This document shows, piece by piece, positions 56,688 through 64,000 of a stretch of DNA of 64,000 nucleotides (position 1 is its first letter; every line of letters starts with the position of its first letter). The stretch is from Rhizobium sp. Q54. Its GTDB lineage: Bacteria > Pseudomonadota > Alphaproteobacteria > UBA2966 > CAIVPW01. Location of the stretch: positions 1-64,000 of the forward strand of contig CAMEYM010000005.1 in NCBI GenBank assembly GCA_945947575.1, in the 5' to 3' direction. The notes under the pieces were generated by a model. The model did no database searches. It was not told the DNA's origin and saw only the letters and a program-made list of their open reading frames with translations. The translations under genes were made by a program, and so were the position numbers.

Positions 56688-58274
56688 ATGAAGCAGGCAT
56701 CTTCCGCCGGGGCTGAGCCACCGGCTGCGCCGAATGGCGCGACCGACGCCCGCCTTGCCGGCGTCCTAGAACGGCTCGGACGCGCGCGTCAGCGCACTGC
56801 TTACGGCACGTTCGTGACCATCGCGACCGGCGGCGTGCTGATCGCGCTCACGCTCTTTTGTCTGCTCGAGCTGATGCACGGCCTGCTCGGTTCGCTGGCA
56901 CCCTGGCTCGCCTTCGAGAATGTCGCGGTGCCCCAGTGGCTCGCCGCCTGGCGCCCGGCGCCGGTGCCGCAGCACCTCATGCTCGCCATCGATGTTGCCG
57001 TCGTCGTCATGCTGATCGCGCCGGCTGTCGCACTCCTGCGCCGGCCCGAGATCGATCGCATGGCGCGCGCTGCCGACGCCAAGTTCCAACTGCATGAGAG
57101 CGTAAGCACTGCGCTCGAAGTTGCCGCTGCGCCCAATCGTCACGCCGGTGTCGTCAGCCAGGCGCTGCTCCAGAGCGTCCAGGCGCGCGCCGCGTCGGTG
57201 GTTCCCTCCAACCTCGTGCCGGTGACCCTGCCGCGTGTGGCGCTCGGCGTGCCGGTTCTGATCGCCGTCGCCGCACTGCTGTCGGTGGCGCCGCCGCCGC
57301 CGCTCCTGCAGGAAGCATGGGGAGCACTGCGGGCGTCGCCGGAAGTCGGCACCTTCACCGATGCGGACCGCGACGAGGCCGCCGTGACCCTCCAGGCGAT
57401 TGCCGCGATCCTGAAACAGGACGGCGAGGACCGCGCCGACCCCCAGATCCAGCAGATCGCCCACGATCTCGAGCAACTCGGCAAGCAACTCGCGACCACG
57501 CCCGGCATGGGTATCCAAGACTTGGCGGATGGGCTCGACCGCCTGATGGCGCGCGCCACCGAAGCCTACCAGCGCGTCGGCGAGCAGCCGGAAGCGCCGA
57601 CCAACTTCGGCCGCATGATCGGCGCCGTCGCCACGCAGCTCGGCGCGAACCGCACGAAGACCATCGCGGCCGGCGCCCGCGCCATGCAGCAGCAAGAGGG
57701 CTGGAACCGGCCCGACAATCCCTTCACCGGCCTGCTGACGACGCGCGACGAGTACAACGGCCCTGGCCGCGACGACCCGGCCGACATGGTGCCGCCCGCC
57801 CAGGTGCTGGGCGACGCCGGCGACGGCCGCTTCGGCGCCGAAGGCGACGGCATTGTCGACGCGATCGGTGATGGCCGCGCTCCCGACGACGACGTCTACG
57901 GACCCGATGGTCCGGGCGGCGGCGGCGGCCCGCTTGGCGAGATGGTGGGCGGCGCCGACGGCGAGGGCCCCGGCGACTTCGCCGGCAAGGGCACCACGGG
58001 CAAGCTGTTCGCAGACTACATGGCGCGCCTCGGCCTCGCCGCCGAGCACGAAGTGCTTCTGCAGAACGCTGCCGGCGGCGGTGGCCGCCGCACACGCTTC
58101 AACCTGCCGCCGCAGATGGGTGGCGAGAATGCCAACCTCGGTGGCGCTCCTGCGGCCGCCGGCGGCTGGGTGCAGAAGCAAGAGCAAGAAGTCACCCGCA
58201 CGCCGCTTCCGGCTACGGCGCGCGATATCGTCAGCCGCTACTTCCAAGCATTGATGGTGGAGCGCGGGAAGTGA
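56688..58274 (+). CDS. Membrane protein of unknown function, first gene of the MoxR/Bat operon
   Basis: 528 residues. Three hydrophobic helices (about 38-62, 95-117 and 183-203) lie in the first 210 residues. A helical segment follows (EAAVTLQAIAAILKQDGEDR, IQDLADGLDRLMARATEAYQ), then a long Gly/Asp/Pro-rich region. It ends LPATARDIVSRYFQALM. I do not recognise the family, though the build resembles the large membrane proteins beside BatA in other alphaproteobacteria. The stop overlaps the next gene start (GTGA). Confidence 0.7.
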   Translation: MKQASSAGAEPPAAPNGATDARLAGVLERLGRARQRTAYGTFVTIATGGVLIALTLFCLLELMHGLLGSLAPWLAFENVAVPQWLAAWRPAPVPQHLMLAIDVAVVVMLIAPAVALLRRPEIDRMARAADAKFQLHESVSTALEVAAAPNRHAGVVSQALLQSVQARAASVVPSNLVPVTLPRVALGVPVLIAVAALLSVAPPPPLLQEAWGALRASPEVGTFTDADRDEAAVTLQAIAAILKQDGEDRADPQIQQIAHDLEQLGKQLATTPGMGIQDLADGLDRLMARATEAYQRVGEQPEAPTNFGRMIGAVATQLGANRTKTIAAGARAMQQQEGWNRPDNPFTGLLTTRDEYNGPGRDDPADMVPPAQVLGDAGDGRFGAEGDGIVDAIGDGRAPDDDVYGPDGPGGGGGPLGEMVGGADGEGPGDFAGKGTTGKLFADYMARLGLAAEHEVLLQNAAGGGGRRTRFNLPPQMGGENANLGGAPAAAGGWVQKQEQEVTRTPLPATARDIVSRYFQALMVERGK

Positions 58275-61200
58275 GCTTGCTGGCCCCTGGCTGGCTCGTT
58301 CTGGGGGCGCTGATCGGACTTGTGCTGGTTCTGCACATGCGCCGGCGGCGCCAGCTGGACGTACCCAGCGTCGTGCTTTGGCGTCTGCTCGAGAACACCG
58401 TCGCGCCGCGTCGCGCGCTGCGGCGTCCGCCGGCCAGCCTGTTGCTGTTCCTGCAAATCGCGGTGGTGGCCCTCGTCGCCATCGCGCTCGCGCAGCCGAT
58501 CCTTTCCGGTGGCCAGAGCGGCGCGCAGCACACCATTTACGTGCTCGACGCGTCGGCCAGCATGCGCGCCACCGATCAGGCGCCGTCGCGCTTCGACACC
58601 GCGCTCGCCCGTCTTGCCGGTCTCATCGAGAGCGACACGACCGGCACCGGCGCGCGCGTCTCCCTGATCACCGCCGGACCCGAAGCGCGCCTCCAGGTCG
58701 CACGCCAGGCCGATGCCGCCGGCATCCTGCCCATCGTGCAGGGGCTGCGCGCCGGTGACGGCAACGCCGACTGGCGCGGTGCCGCGATCCTCATGCAGTC
58801 GCTGGTGCGCGCCGACGAAGCGGCCGAAGTCGTCGTCGTCACCGACGGCGCCGACGCCGGCGTCGCCGAGATCGCCCGCGCCTTCCCCGGTGTTCCGGTA
58901 CGCCGCGCTCTCGTCAGCGGCAATGATTCCGCCAACGTCGGCCTGACCGCCCGCTTCACGCCCATCAATGCCGAGACCGGCGAATGGCGCGTCGAGGGCA
59001 TGGTGCGCTTCAGCGGGCCTACGCCCGATGCCGCCGCCATTGAGGTGATGTTCCAGCCCGCCGGCGTCGATGGCTTCGTCGCGCTCACCACCACCAACGT
59101 GACGCGCGTCGGCAACGACACCACCTTCAGCAGCGAGATGCGCGTGCCGGGCGCCGGCGTCGTGCGCCTGCAGCTTGCCGCCGACGCGGGCCCGCACGAC
59201 AACAGCGTCCACTTCGCCGTGCGCCGCGAGCCGGTCAAGGCGCGCGTTCTCTATCTCGGCTCGCCGTCGGTGCCGCTGCTCGCCGCGCTGCAGTCGATCC
59301 ACTACGTCGAGGTGGTTGCCGCCGACGCGCTGCCGCCCGACGACCAGATCTTCGACCTCGTGGTCGTCGACGGCATGACGCTGCAGCGCCGCCCGGAGAC
59401 CAACACGCTGTGGGTGGGCGGCGGGCACGTGGCGTCGCTCAGTCCGCCCATTCCCCTGCGCGATCCTTACGTCACCGGCTGGGAGCGCGATCACCCGCTC
59501 GCCGAGCAGGTCGACTGGACCGCCATCTCGCCCGAGCTCGGCTTCCGCGTGCCGCGTCTGCCGGGCGCTACCGTGCTGGCCGAGTCGGGCGGCCTGCCGC
59601 TCGTTCAGGCGCGCACTACTCCGTTCGGCCGCGAGGTGCAGCTCGCGTTCCAGATCGATGACACCGGCTGGTCTGATCGCTCCAGCTTCCCGGTGTTTGT
59701 CACCAATTTCGTGCGTTGGCTGGGCGTCGACCTCGGTGCCGTGTCCGAGCCGAACTGCCAGGTCGGCGTCCTCTGCCCGTTGCCGTCGCGCTTTTTGGGC
59801 GCGCGCATCGTCTCGCCCGACGGAGCCGAGCGCACTCTGATCAGCACCGCGGGAGTCGATTTCCTGGTGCCCGGCATGGAGCGTGGCTTCGCGCCCGAGC
59901 GCGCCGGCATCTATCGCGTCGTCACGCCCGATGAGACCCGTCTCATCACGGTCGCGGCCGCAACTACCGGCGAGACGTCTCTCGCCGCCTTCGAGGACTC
60001 CGCCACCGACGAAGTCGGCGCCGGCAGTTCGCTGCGCGTCTGGTGGTGGCTGCTGGCCGCCGCCCTCGTCATCCTGCTGGTAGAGACCTGGATCTCCGGC
60101 CGCGGCACCGAGCAGTTCCTGCGTCCCGAGGCCCTCGGCTCGTCGCGCGCGCTGTCGGGCCGCCGCCGCCTGCTGCTGGGCCTGCGCGTCGCCGGCATCG
60201 CCGTCCTGGTCGGCGCCTTGTCCGGTATGCCGCTGCCCTCGCGCGTGCCCGCCGAAGAGCTGGTGGTCGTCGTCGGTACCGACTTCGGCACCGACAAGCG
60301 CAACGTCGATCGTGATCGTTTGCTCGCCGAGATCGGCACGCGTCTCGCCGACCGCGGTGACGAAGCCAACGCCGGCGTCGTCGTCGCCGGGGCGCCGCCG
60401 CGCGTCGCCGTCGATATCGGCGCGGGTGGCGAGTGGCGCGAGGATCCGTTCCGCTCCGTCGCTCCCGGCACCAACCTCGAGCGCGCCACCAACCTCGCGT
60501 CGGCGATGCTGCGCGCCGACCGTCCGGGCCGCATTGTTCTCGCCACCGAAGGCAACGAGACCGCCGGTGAGATCGCCCGCGCGCTCCCCAGCCTGCGCGC
60601 GCGCGGCGTCGCCGTGGACGTGCGCCCGCTCACCGAGCTGCCGCCCGGCGAGGTGCTGGTCGAATCGGTGGGCGCGCCGGCCCGCGTCTATCGCGGCGAC
60701 ACGTTCCTGCTTGATGCCGTCATCTACGCCCAGGCGCCGCAGAAGGGCGTCTTCACCATCTACCGCGGCGGCGAGGCGGTGCTCGAGAACGAGGTCGATC
60801 TGCTCGCCGGACGCAACCGGGTCGAGACCGCGGTCAACGCCGGCGACGCCGGCACGCTCCTGCTCGAAGTGGCAGTGCAGGCGCCGCGCGACACGTTTGC
60901 CGAAAACAACAAGAACGGCGCCATCGTCACCATCGCCGCCAATCCCAACGTCGTCGTCATCACCCAGGACCTCATCGTCGGCGAGTACTTCCAGCGTGCC
61001 ATCGCCGTGCAGGGCCTGACCGCCAAGGTCATCACGCCCACCCAGGCGCCCAAGAAGCTCGACGACTGGTTGCAGTACGACAGCGTCGTGCTGATGAACG
61101 TCCCGGCGCTGGCCCTCGACACCAGCCAGCAGGAGCAGATCGAGGAGCTCGTCTCGGTCCACGGCAAGGGCCTGTTCATTCTCGGCGGCGAGACCTCGTT

Positions 61201-62653
61201 CGGCCCGGGTGGCTACTTCGGCACTCCGTTCGAGCGCATGTCGCCCCTCTCCTCGCGAATCCCGCACGAGACGCCCAAAGTTGCGCTGGTGTTCGTGCTC
61301 GACCGCTCCGGCTCGATGTCGGCCGCCGCGGACGAGACCGGCCGCCTGACGCGCCTCGACGTCGCCAAGGAAGCGACGCTGACCGCGGTCAGCCTGCTCA
61401 ACGATGACGCTCGCGTCGGCATCGTCGTGTTCGACGGCGAAGGCTACGTGCTGGTGCCGCTGCAGCAGCAAAAGGATGAGGCCGCCATCGATCGCGCCCT
61501 CGGGCCGCTCATCCCCGGCGGCGGCACGTTCATCTTCCCGGGTCTCGAACTTGGCGTCAGCATGATCGAGCGCGTCGATGCTTCAGCGAAGCACATCGTG
61601 GTGATGACCGACGGCCTGTCGCAGGAAGCGAACTTCGCCGCGCTGATCGCGCGCGCCAAAAACGCCAACATCTCGATCTCGGCGATCGCCATCTCCAGCG
61701 CTGCCGATCCGCGCCAGCCGCAGGCGATTGCCGAGGCGGCGGGCGGCCAGTTTTATCACACCGAAGACATGCGAGCCCTGCCCAGCATCCTCAGCCAAGA
61801 GACGCTGATGCTGTCGAGTTCGCCGGTGAAGAAGGTTGTCGCCCCGGTCAACTGGGAGAACCGCGACGCCGCGTTCCTTGCCGGCCTGCCCAATACCCTG
61901 CCGCCGGTGCACGCCTACATCCGCACCACCGCGCAGCCGCAGGCCGACCTGCACATGACCGTCACCGATGACAAGGGCGAGAAGGAGCCCTTGATGGCAA
62001 GCTGGCGCTACGGCAACGGCAAGGTGCTCGCGCTCGCCACCCACGGCGCCGGTCTCGGCACCGAGGCGTGGATCGATCTGCCCGAGTACCCGCTGATGTG
62101 GTCGCAGGCCATCCGTCACTTCCTGCCCGACGCCAAGGGCCCGGGCGTGCACGTCACCATCCAGCGCCAGGGCGACGATCTCCAGGTCGCGGCGGACCTG
62201 GTCGCCACCAACGGCACGCCCATCGTCAATCGCGCGGTCGTGGCCACCGGCCCGGACGGCGCCACCACGACTCTGCGCGAGGTCGGCGGCGGCCACTACG
62301 AGGGCATGTTCCCCTCGGTTTCGACTGGCGCTTGGCGCGTCGAGGTCAAGGCCGACGAGTTGGTCGGCGAGGCGCATACCTACATCGCCTATCCGGCGCG
62401 CTACGACTTCGCGCGCTCCGACTTCGACAAGCTGCGCGCGCTGGCCGGCATGAGCGGCGGCCGCCTGCTGCCCGGCGAGCAATCGGTGTTCTCCGATGCG
62501 ATGCAATGGATCGCCGCCCCCGGCTGGCGATTCTGGGCCATCGTCGCGCTATTGTTGTTCCTGACGGACCTGACGATCCGCTACGCGCCGAACCTGTTCG
62601 GCCTGTTGCGGCGCTCGTCTGACAATCGTGCCGCCGCTGCGGCGTCGGCCTAA
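58271..62653 (+). CDS. Giant BatA-like fusion with two von Willebrand A domains and a glutamine-amidotransferase-like domain
   Basis: 1460 residues from a GTG overlapping the preceding stop. The N-terminus is the Bat membrane leader (LAPGWLVLGALIGLVLVLHMRR, QLDVPSVVLWRLL). VWA domain 1 spans about 87-225 (MIDAS DASAS), with membrane helices near 590-608 and 633-650. An amidotransferase-like segment lies near 935-990 (GKGLFILGGETSFGPGGY), VWA domain 2 at about 1005-1180 (DRSGSMS), and a last helix near 1420. Elsewhere the first and second halves are usually separate proteins of about 600-800 residues. It probably works with the MoxR ATPase two genes on. Confidence 0.8.
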   Translation: MSLLAPGWLVLGALIGLVLVLHMRRRRQLDVPSVVLWRLLENTVAPRRALRRPPASLLLFLQIAVVALVAIALAQPILSGGQSGAQHTIYVLDASASMRATDQAPSRFDTALARLAGLIESDTTGTGARVSLITAGPEARLQVARQADAAGILPIVQGLRAGDGNADWRGAAILMQSLVRADEAAEVVVVTDGADAGVAEIARAFPGVPVRRALVSGNDSANVGLTARFTPINAETGEWRVEGMVRFSGPTPDAAAIEVMFQPAGVDGFVALTTTNVTRVGNDTTFSSEMRVPGAGVVRLQLAADAGPHDNSVHFAVRREPVKARVLYLGSPSVPLLAALQSIHYVEVVAADALPPDDQIFDLVVVDGMTLQRRPETNTLWVGGGHVASLSPPIPLRDPYVTGWERDHPLAEQVDWTAISPELGFRVPRLPGATVLAESGGLPLVQARTTPFGREVQLAFQIDDTGWSDRSSFPVFVTNFVRWLGVDLGAVSEPNCQVGVLCPLPSRFLGARIVSPDGAERTLISTAGVDFLVPGMERGFAPERAGIYRVVTPDETRLITVAAATTGETSLAAFEDSATDEVGAGSSLRVWWWLLAAALVILLVETWISGRGTEQFLRPEALGSSRALSGRRRLLLGLRVAGIAVLVGALSGMPLPSRVPAEELVVVVGTDFGTDKRNVDRDRLLAEIGTRLADRGDEANAGVVVAGAPPRVAVDIGAGGEWREDPFRSVAPGTNLERATNLASAMLRADRPGRIVLATEGNETAGEIARALPSLRARGVAVDVRPLTELPPGEVLVESVGAPARVYRGDTFLLDAVIYAQAPQKGVFTIYRGGEAVLENEVDLLAGRNRVETAVNAGDAGTLLLEVAVQAPRDTFAENNKNGAIVTIAANPNVVVITQDLIVGEYFQRAIAVQGLTAKVITPTQAPKKLDDWLQYDSVVLMNVPALALDTSQQEQIEELVSVHGKGLFILGGETSFGPGGYFGTPFERMSPLSSRIPHETPKVALVFVLDRSGSMSAAADETGRLTRLDVAKEATLTAVSLLNDDARVGIVVFDGEGYVLVPLQQQKDEAAIDRALGPLIPGGGTFIFPGLELGVSMIERVDASAKHIVVMTDGLSQEANFAALIARAKNANISISAIAISSAADPRQPQAIAEAAGGQFYHTEDMRALPSILSQETLMLSSSPVKKVVAPVNWENRDAAFLAGLPNTLPPVHAYIRTTAQPQADLHMTVTDDKGEKEPLMASWRYGNGKVLALATHGAGLGTEAWIDLPEYPLMWSQAIRHFLPDAKGPGVHVTIQRQGDDLQVAADLVATNGTPIVNRAVVATGPDGATTTLREVGGGHYEGMFPSVSTGAWRVEVKADELVGEAHTYIAYPARYDFARSDFDKLRALAGMSGGRLLPGEQSVFSDAMQWIAAPGWRFWAIVALLLFLTDLTIRYAPNLFGLLRRSSDNRAAAAASA

Positions 62654-62716
62654 CTTCACGAAATCCGGCCAAAGGAATCCAGCTAGGGTTTGGCTCAGGG
62701 GGAGCGAGGAAACAAG

Positions 62717-63742
62717 ATGGCTACGATGCAAGGCAAGGCCGGCGGCGCCGGCGATATCGATACGGTGGCGCTGGAGCGCCTGCTCGAGCAGCTGCGCAAG
62801 GCGCGCGACGAGATGGCCCGCGCGGTCGTCGGCCAGAAGGACGTCGTCGAGCAGCTCCTCATCGCGCTGATCTGCGGCGGCCACGTACTGCTCGAAGGCT
62901 CGCCCGGCGTCGGCAAGACGCTGCTGGTGCGCACCCTCGGCGGCGTCGCGGGTCTGTCGTTCGCACGCGTGCAGTTCACGCCCGACCTGATGCCCGCGGA
63001 CATCACCGGCTCTCTGGCGCTGATCCCGGACGAGACCGGCCGCACCAAGCTGCAGTTCCAGGCCGGACCGATCTTCACCCAGGTCCTGCTCACGGACGAA
63101 ATCAACCGCGCCACGCCGAAGACCCAGTCGGCGCTCTTGGAGGCCATGGGCGAGCGCACGGTCACCGCGGCGGGCCGCTCGATGGAGCTGCCGAAGCCGT
63201 TCTTCGTGCTCGCGACGCAGAACCCGATCGAGCTTGAGGGCACCTACCGCTTGCCGGAAGCCCAGATCGACCGCTTCCTGTTCAAGAGCCTGGTGAACTA
63301 TCCGTCGGAGAACGACCTCGTCGGCATCTTGGACCTCACCACCGGCGCCGATCAGGTGGTGCCGAAGCAGGTTCTCAACGCCAACGACATCCTGGCGTTG
63401 CAGCGCCTGGTGCGTCAGGTGCCGGTCGCCGCGCACGTTACGCGCGCCGTCGCCCGCTTCGCCCTCATCACCCAGCCGGACCGCAAGGATGGCCCGGCCG
63501 AGGTGGTGAAGTACCTGCGCTTCGGCATCAGCCCGCGCGGCGCGCAGTCGCTCATCCTGGCCGCCAAGGGCCACGCCCTGCTCGCCGGCCGCTACAACGT
63601 CGCCTTCGAGGACTTGAAGGCGATCCTGGCGCCGACGCTGCGCCACCGCTGCCAGCTCAACTACGAGGGCGAGGCCGAGGGCATCAACGCCGACGCGCTG
63701 CTCAACCGCTTGCTCGACACCGAGTCGAAGAAAGCCGCCTAG
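62717..63742 (+). CDS. MoxR family AAA+ ATPase
   Basis: 341 residues. Walker A GSPGVGKT, Walker B VLLTDEINRATPKTQSALL, sensor FVLATQNPIELEGTYRLPEAQIDRF and the C-terminal lid match MoxR ATPases, chaperone-like enzymes paired with VWA proteins for metal insertion or complex assembly. ATG 62717 has GAGG upstream; a TTG 27 bases earlier is possible. It lies between the VWA fusion and a DUF58 gene, the classical order. Confidence 0.93.
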   Translation: MATMQGKAGGAGDIDTVALERLLEQLRKARDEMARAVVGQKDVVEQLLIALICGGHVLLEGSPGVGKTLLVRTLGGVAGLSFARVQFTPDLMPADITGSLALIPDETGRTKLQFQAGPIFTQVLLTDEINRATPKTQSALLEAMGERTVTAAGRSMELPKPFFVLATQNPIELEGTYRLPEAQIDRFLFKSLVNYPSENDLVGILDLTTGADQVVPKQVLNANDILALQRLVRQVPVAAHVTRAVARFALITQPDRKDGPAEVVKYLRFGISPRGAQSLILAAKGHALLAGRYNVAFEDLKAILAPTLRHRCQLNYEGEAEGINADALLNRLLDTESKKAA

Positions 63743-63744
63743 TC

Positions 63745-64000
63745 GTGAGCTACGCGCCGACGCCGAGTCTTCTCAGCCGACTGACGCGTTCCAAGCTGCT
63801 GCCGCGTTGGCAGGCGGCGTCGGTCGGCGTCGGCGAGCGGCGCTCGAAGCAGAAGGGCGCGGGCATGGAATTCGCGGATCACCGCGAGTACCAGCCCGGC
63901 GACGACTTCCGCTACCTCGATGTGCACGTGCATGCGCGTCTCGGTAAGAACTACATCAAGCAGTACGACATCTATCGGGCGCTGCCGATCAACATCATCG
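63745..64000 (+). CDS. DUF58 domain protein, 3' truncated by the window
   Basis: The first 85 codons from GTG 63745 are visible. The DUF58 hallmark is present: GMEFADHREYQPGDDFRYLD, then HARLGKNYIKQYD. DUF58 proteins accompany MoxR and VWA proteins in nearly all Bat-type operons. It starts two bases after the moxR stop. Confidence 0.9.
   Translation, partial: MSYAPTPSLLSRLTRSKLLPRWQAASVGVGERRSKQKGAGMEFADHREYQPGDDFRYLDVHVHARLGKNYIKQYDIYRALPINII

Noticed and set aside
58238-61471. A 1077-codon open frame antisense to the VWA fusion gene
   Set aside because: It mirrors the coding strand of a gene with clear domains; long antisense frames are expected at this GC content. Its translation is His/Arg/Glu/Ala-rich with no recognisable domain.

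Overview
The window is about 64 kb of GC-rich chromosomal DNA from an alphaproteobacterium, most likely from Rhodospirillales or a nearby lineage. The evidence is the split transhydrogenase (pntAA/pntAB/pntB), TrcR, COQ9, CyaY, RpoH, a TIGR02444 protein, DUF1244, and an hsp20 gene behind a sigma32-type promoter and a ROSE-like RNA thermometer. Most of it is ordinary, densely packed housekeeping sequence. No phage, insertion sequence or CRISPR array was seen.

Layout. 1-4.7 kb: envelope and proton-channel genes (an OmpA-like protein, a MotA/TolQ-like protein, an OmpA/MotB-like coiled-coil protein, an LpxR-like outer-membrane enzyme). 4.7-7 kb: an isolated strong promoter with two operators in front of a stunted ORF, then an exporter-type ABC protein and cyaY on the minus strand. 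7.1-15.8 kb: rpmE, heat-regulated hsp20, a quinone oxidoreductase, trcR, two DUF465 micro-proteins, purE, coq9, def and the transhydrogenase operon. 15.8-22.4 kb: a minus-strand run holding an MFS exporter, two cyclic-nucleotide-binding proteins (one fused to an acyltransferase-like domain), an ABC1 kinase, a sugar epimerase, DUF1244 and an N-formylglutamate amidohydrolase. 22.5-32.5 kb: pyk, a divergent class III cyclase-like membrane protein, znuA with a Zur-like site, rpoH, rluD-like, a JAMM peptidase, a threonine aldolase, several small stress-type membrane proteins and tRNA-Glu(CTC).

33.5-56.4 kb is the notable part: a periplasmic quinoprotein (PQQ) oxidation island. It holds four tandem PQQ dehydrogenases, all with the Asp-x-Asp signature of lanthanide-dependent enzymes, and a fifth, ordinary cytochrome c. 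It also holds four paralogous cytochromes c with four extra conserved cysteines, a thioredoxin-like protein, a NosR-like flavin/iron-sulfur membrane protein and a XoxJ-like binding protein. Two further type I binding proteins, a beta-propeller, an unknown helical exported protein and an ABC ATPase plus permease resemble the ped/lut systems linked to lanthanide uptake. I infer one integrated system that acquires lanthanide, matures dehydrogenases and carries electrons from alcohol or aldehyde oxidation to the respiratory chain. No PQQ biosynthesis genes and no TonB receptor are present in the window.

56.7-64 kb is a MoxR/Bat-type operon: a membrane protein, a 1460-residue fusion with two von Willebrand A domains, a MoxR ATPase and the start of a DUF58 protein that runs off the end.

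All family assignments come from reading motifs by eye. No alignment or database search was run.
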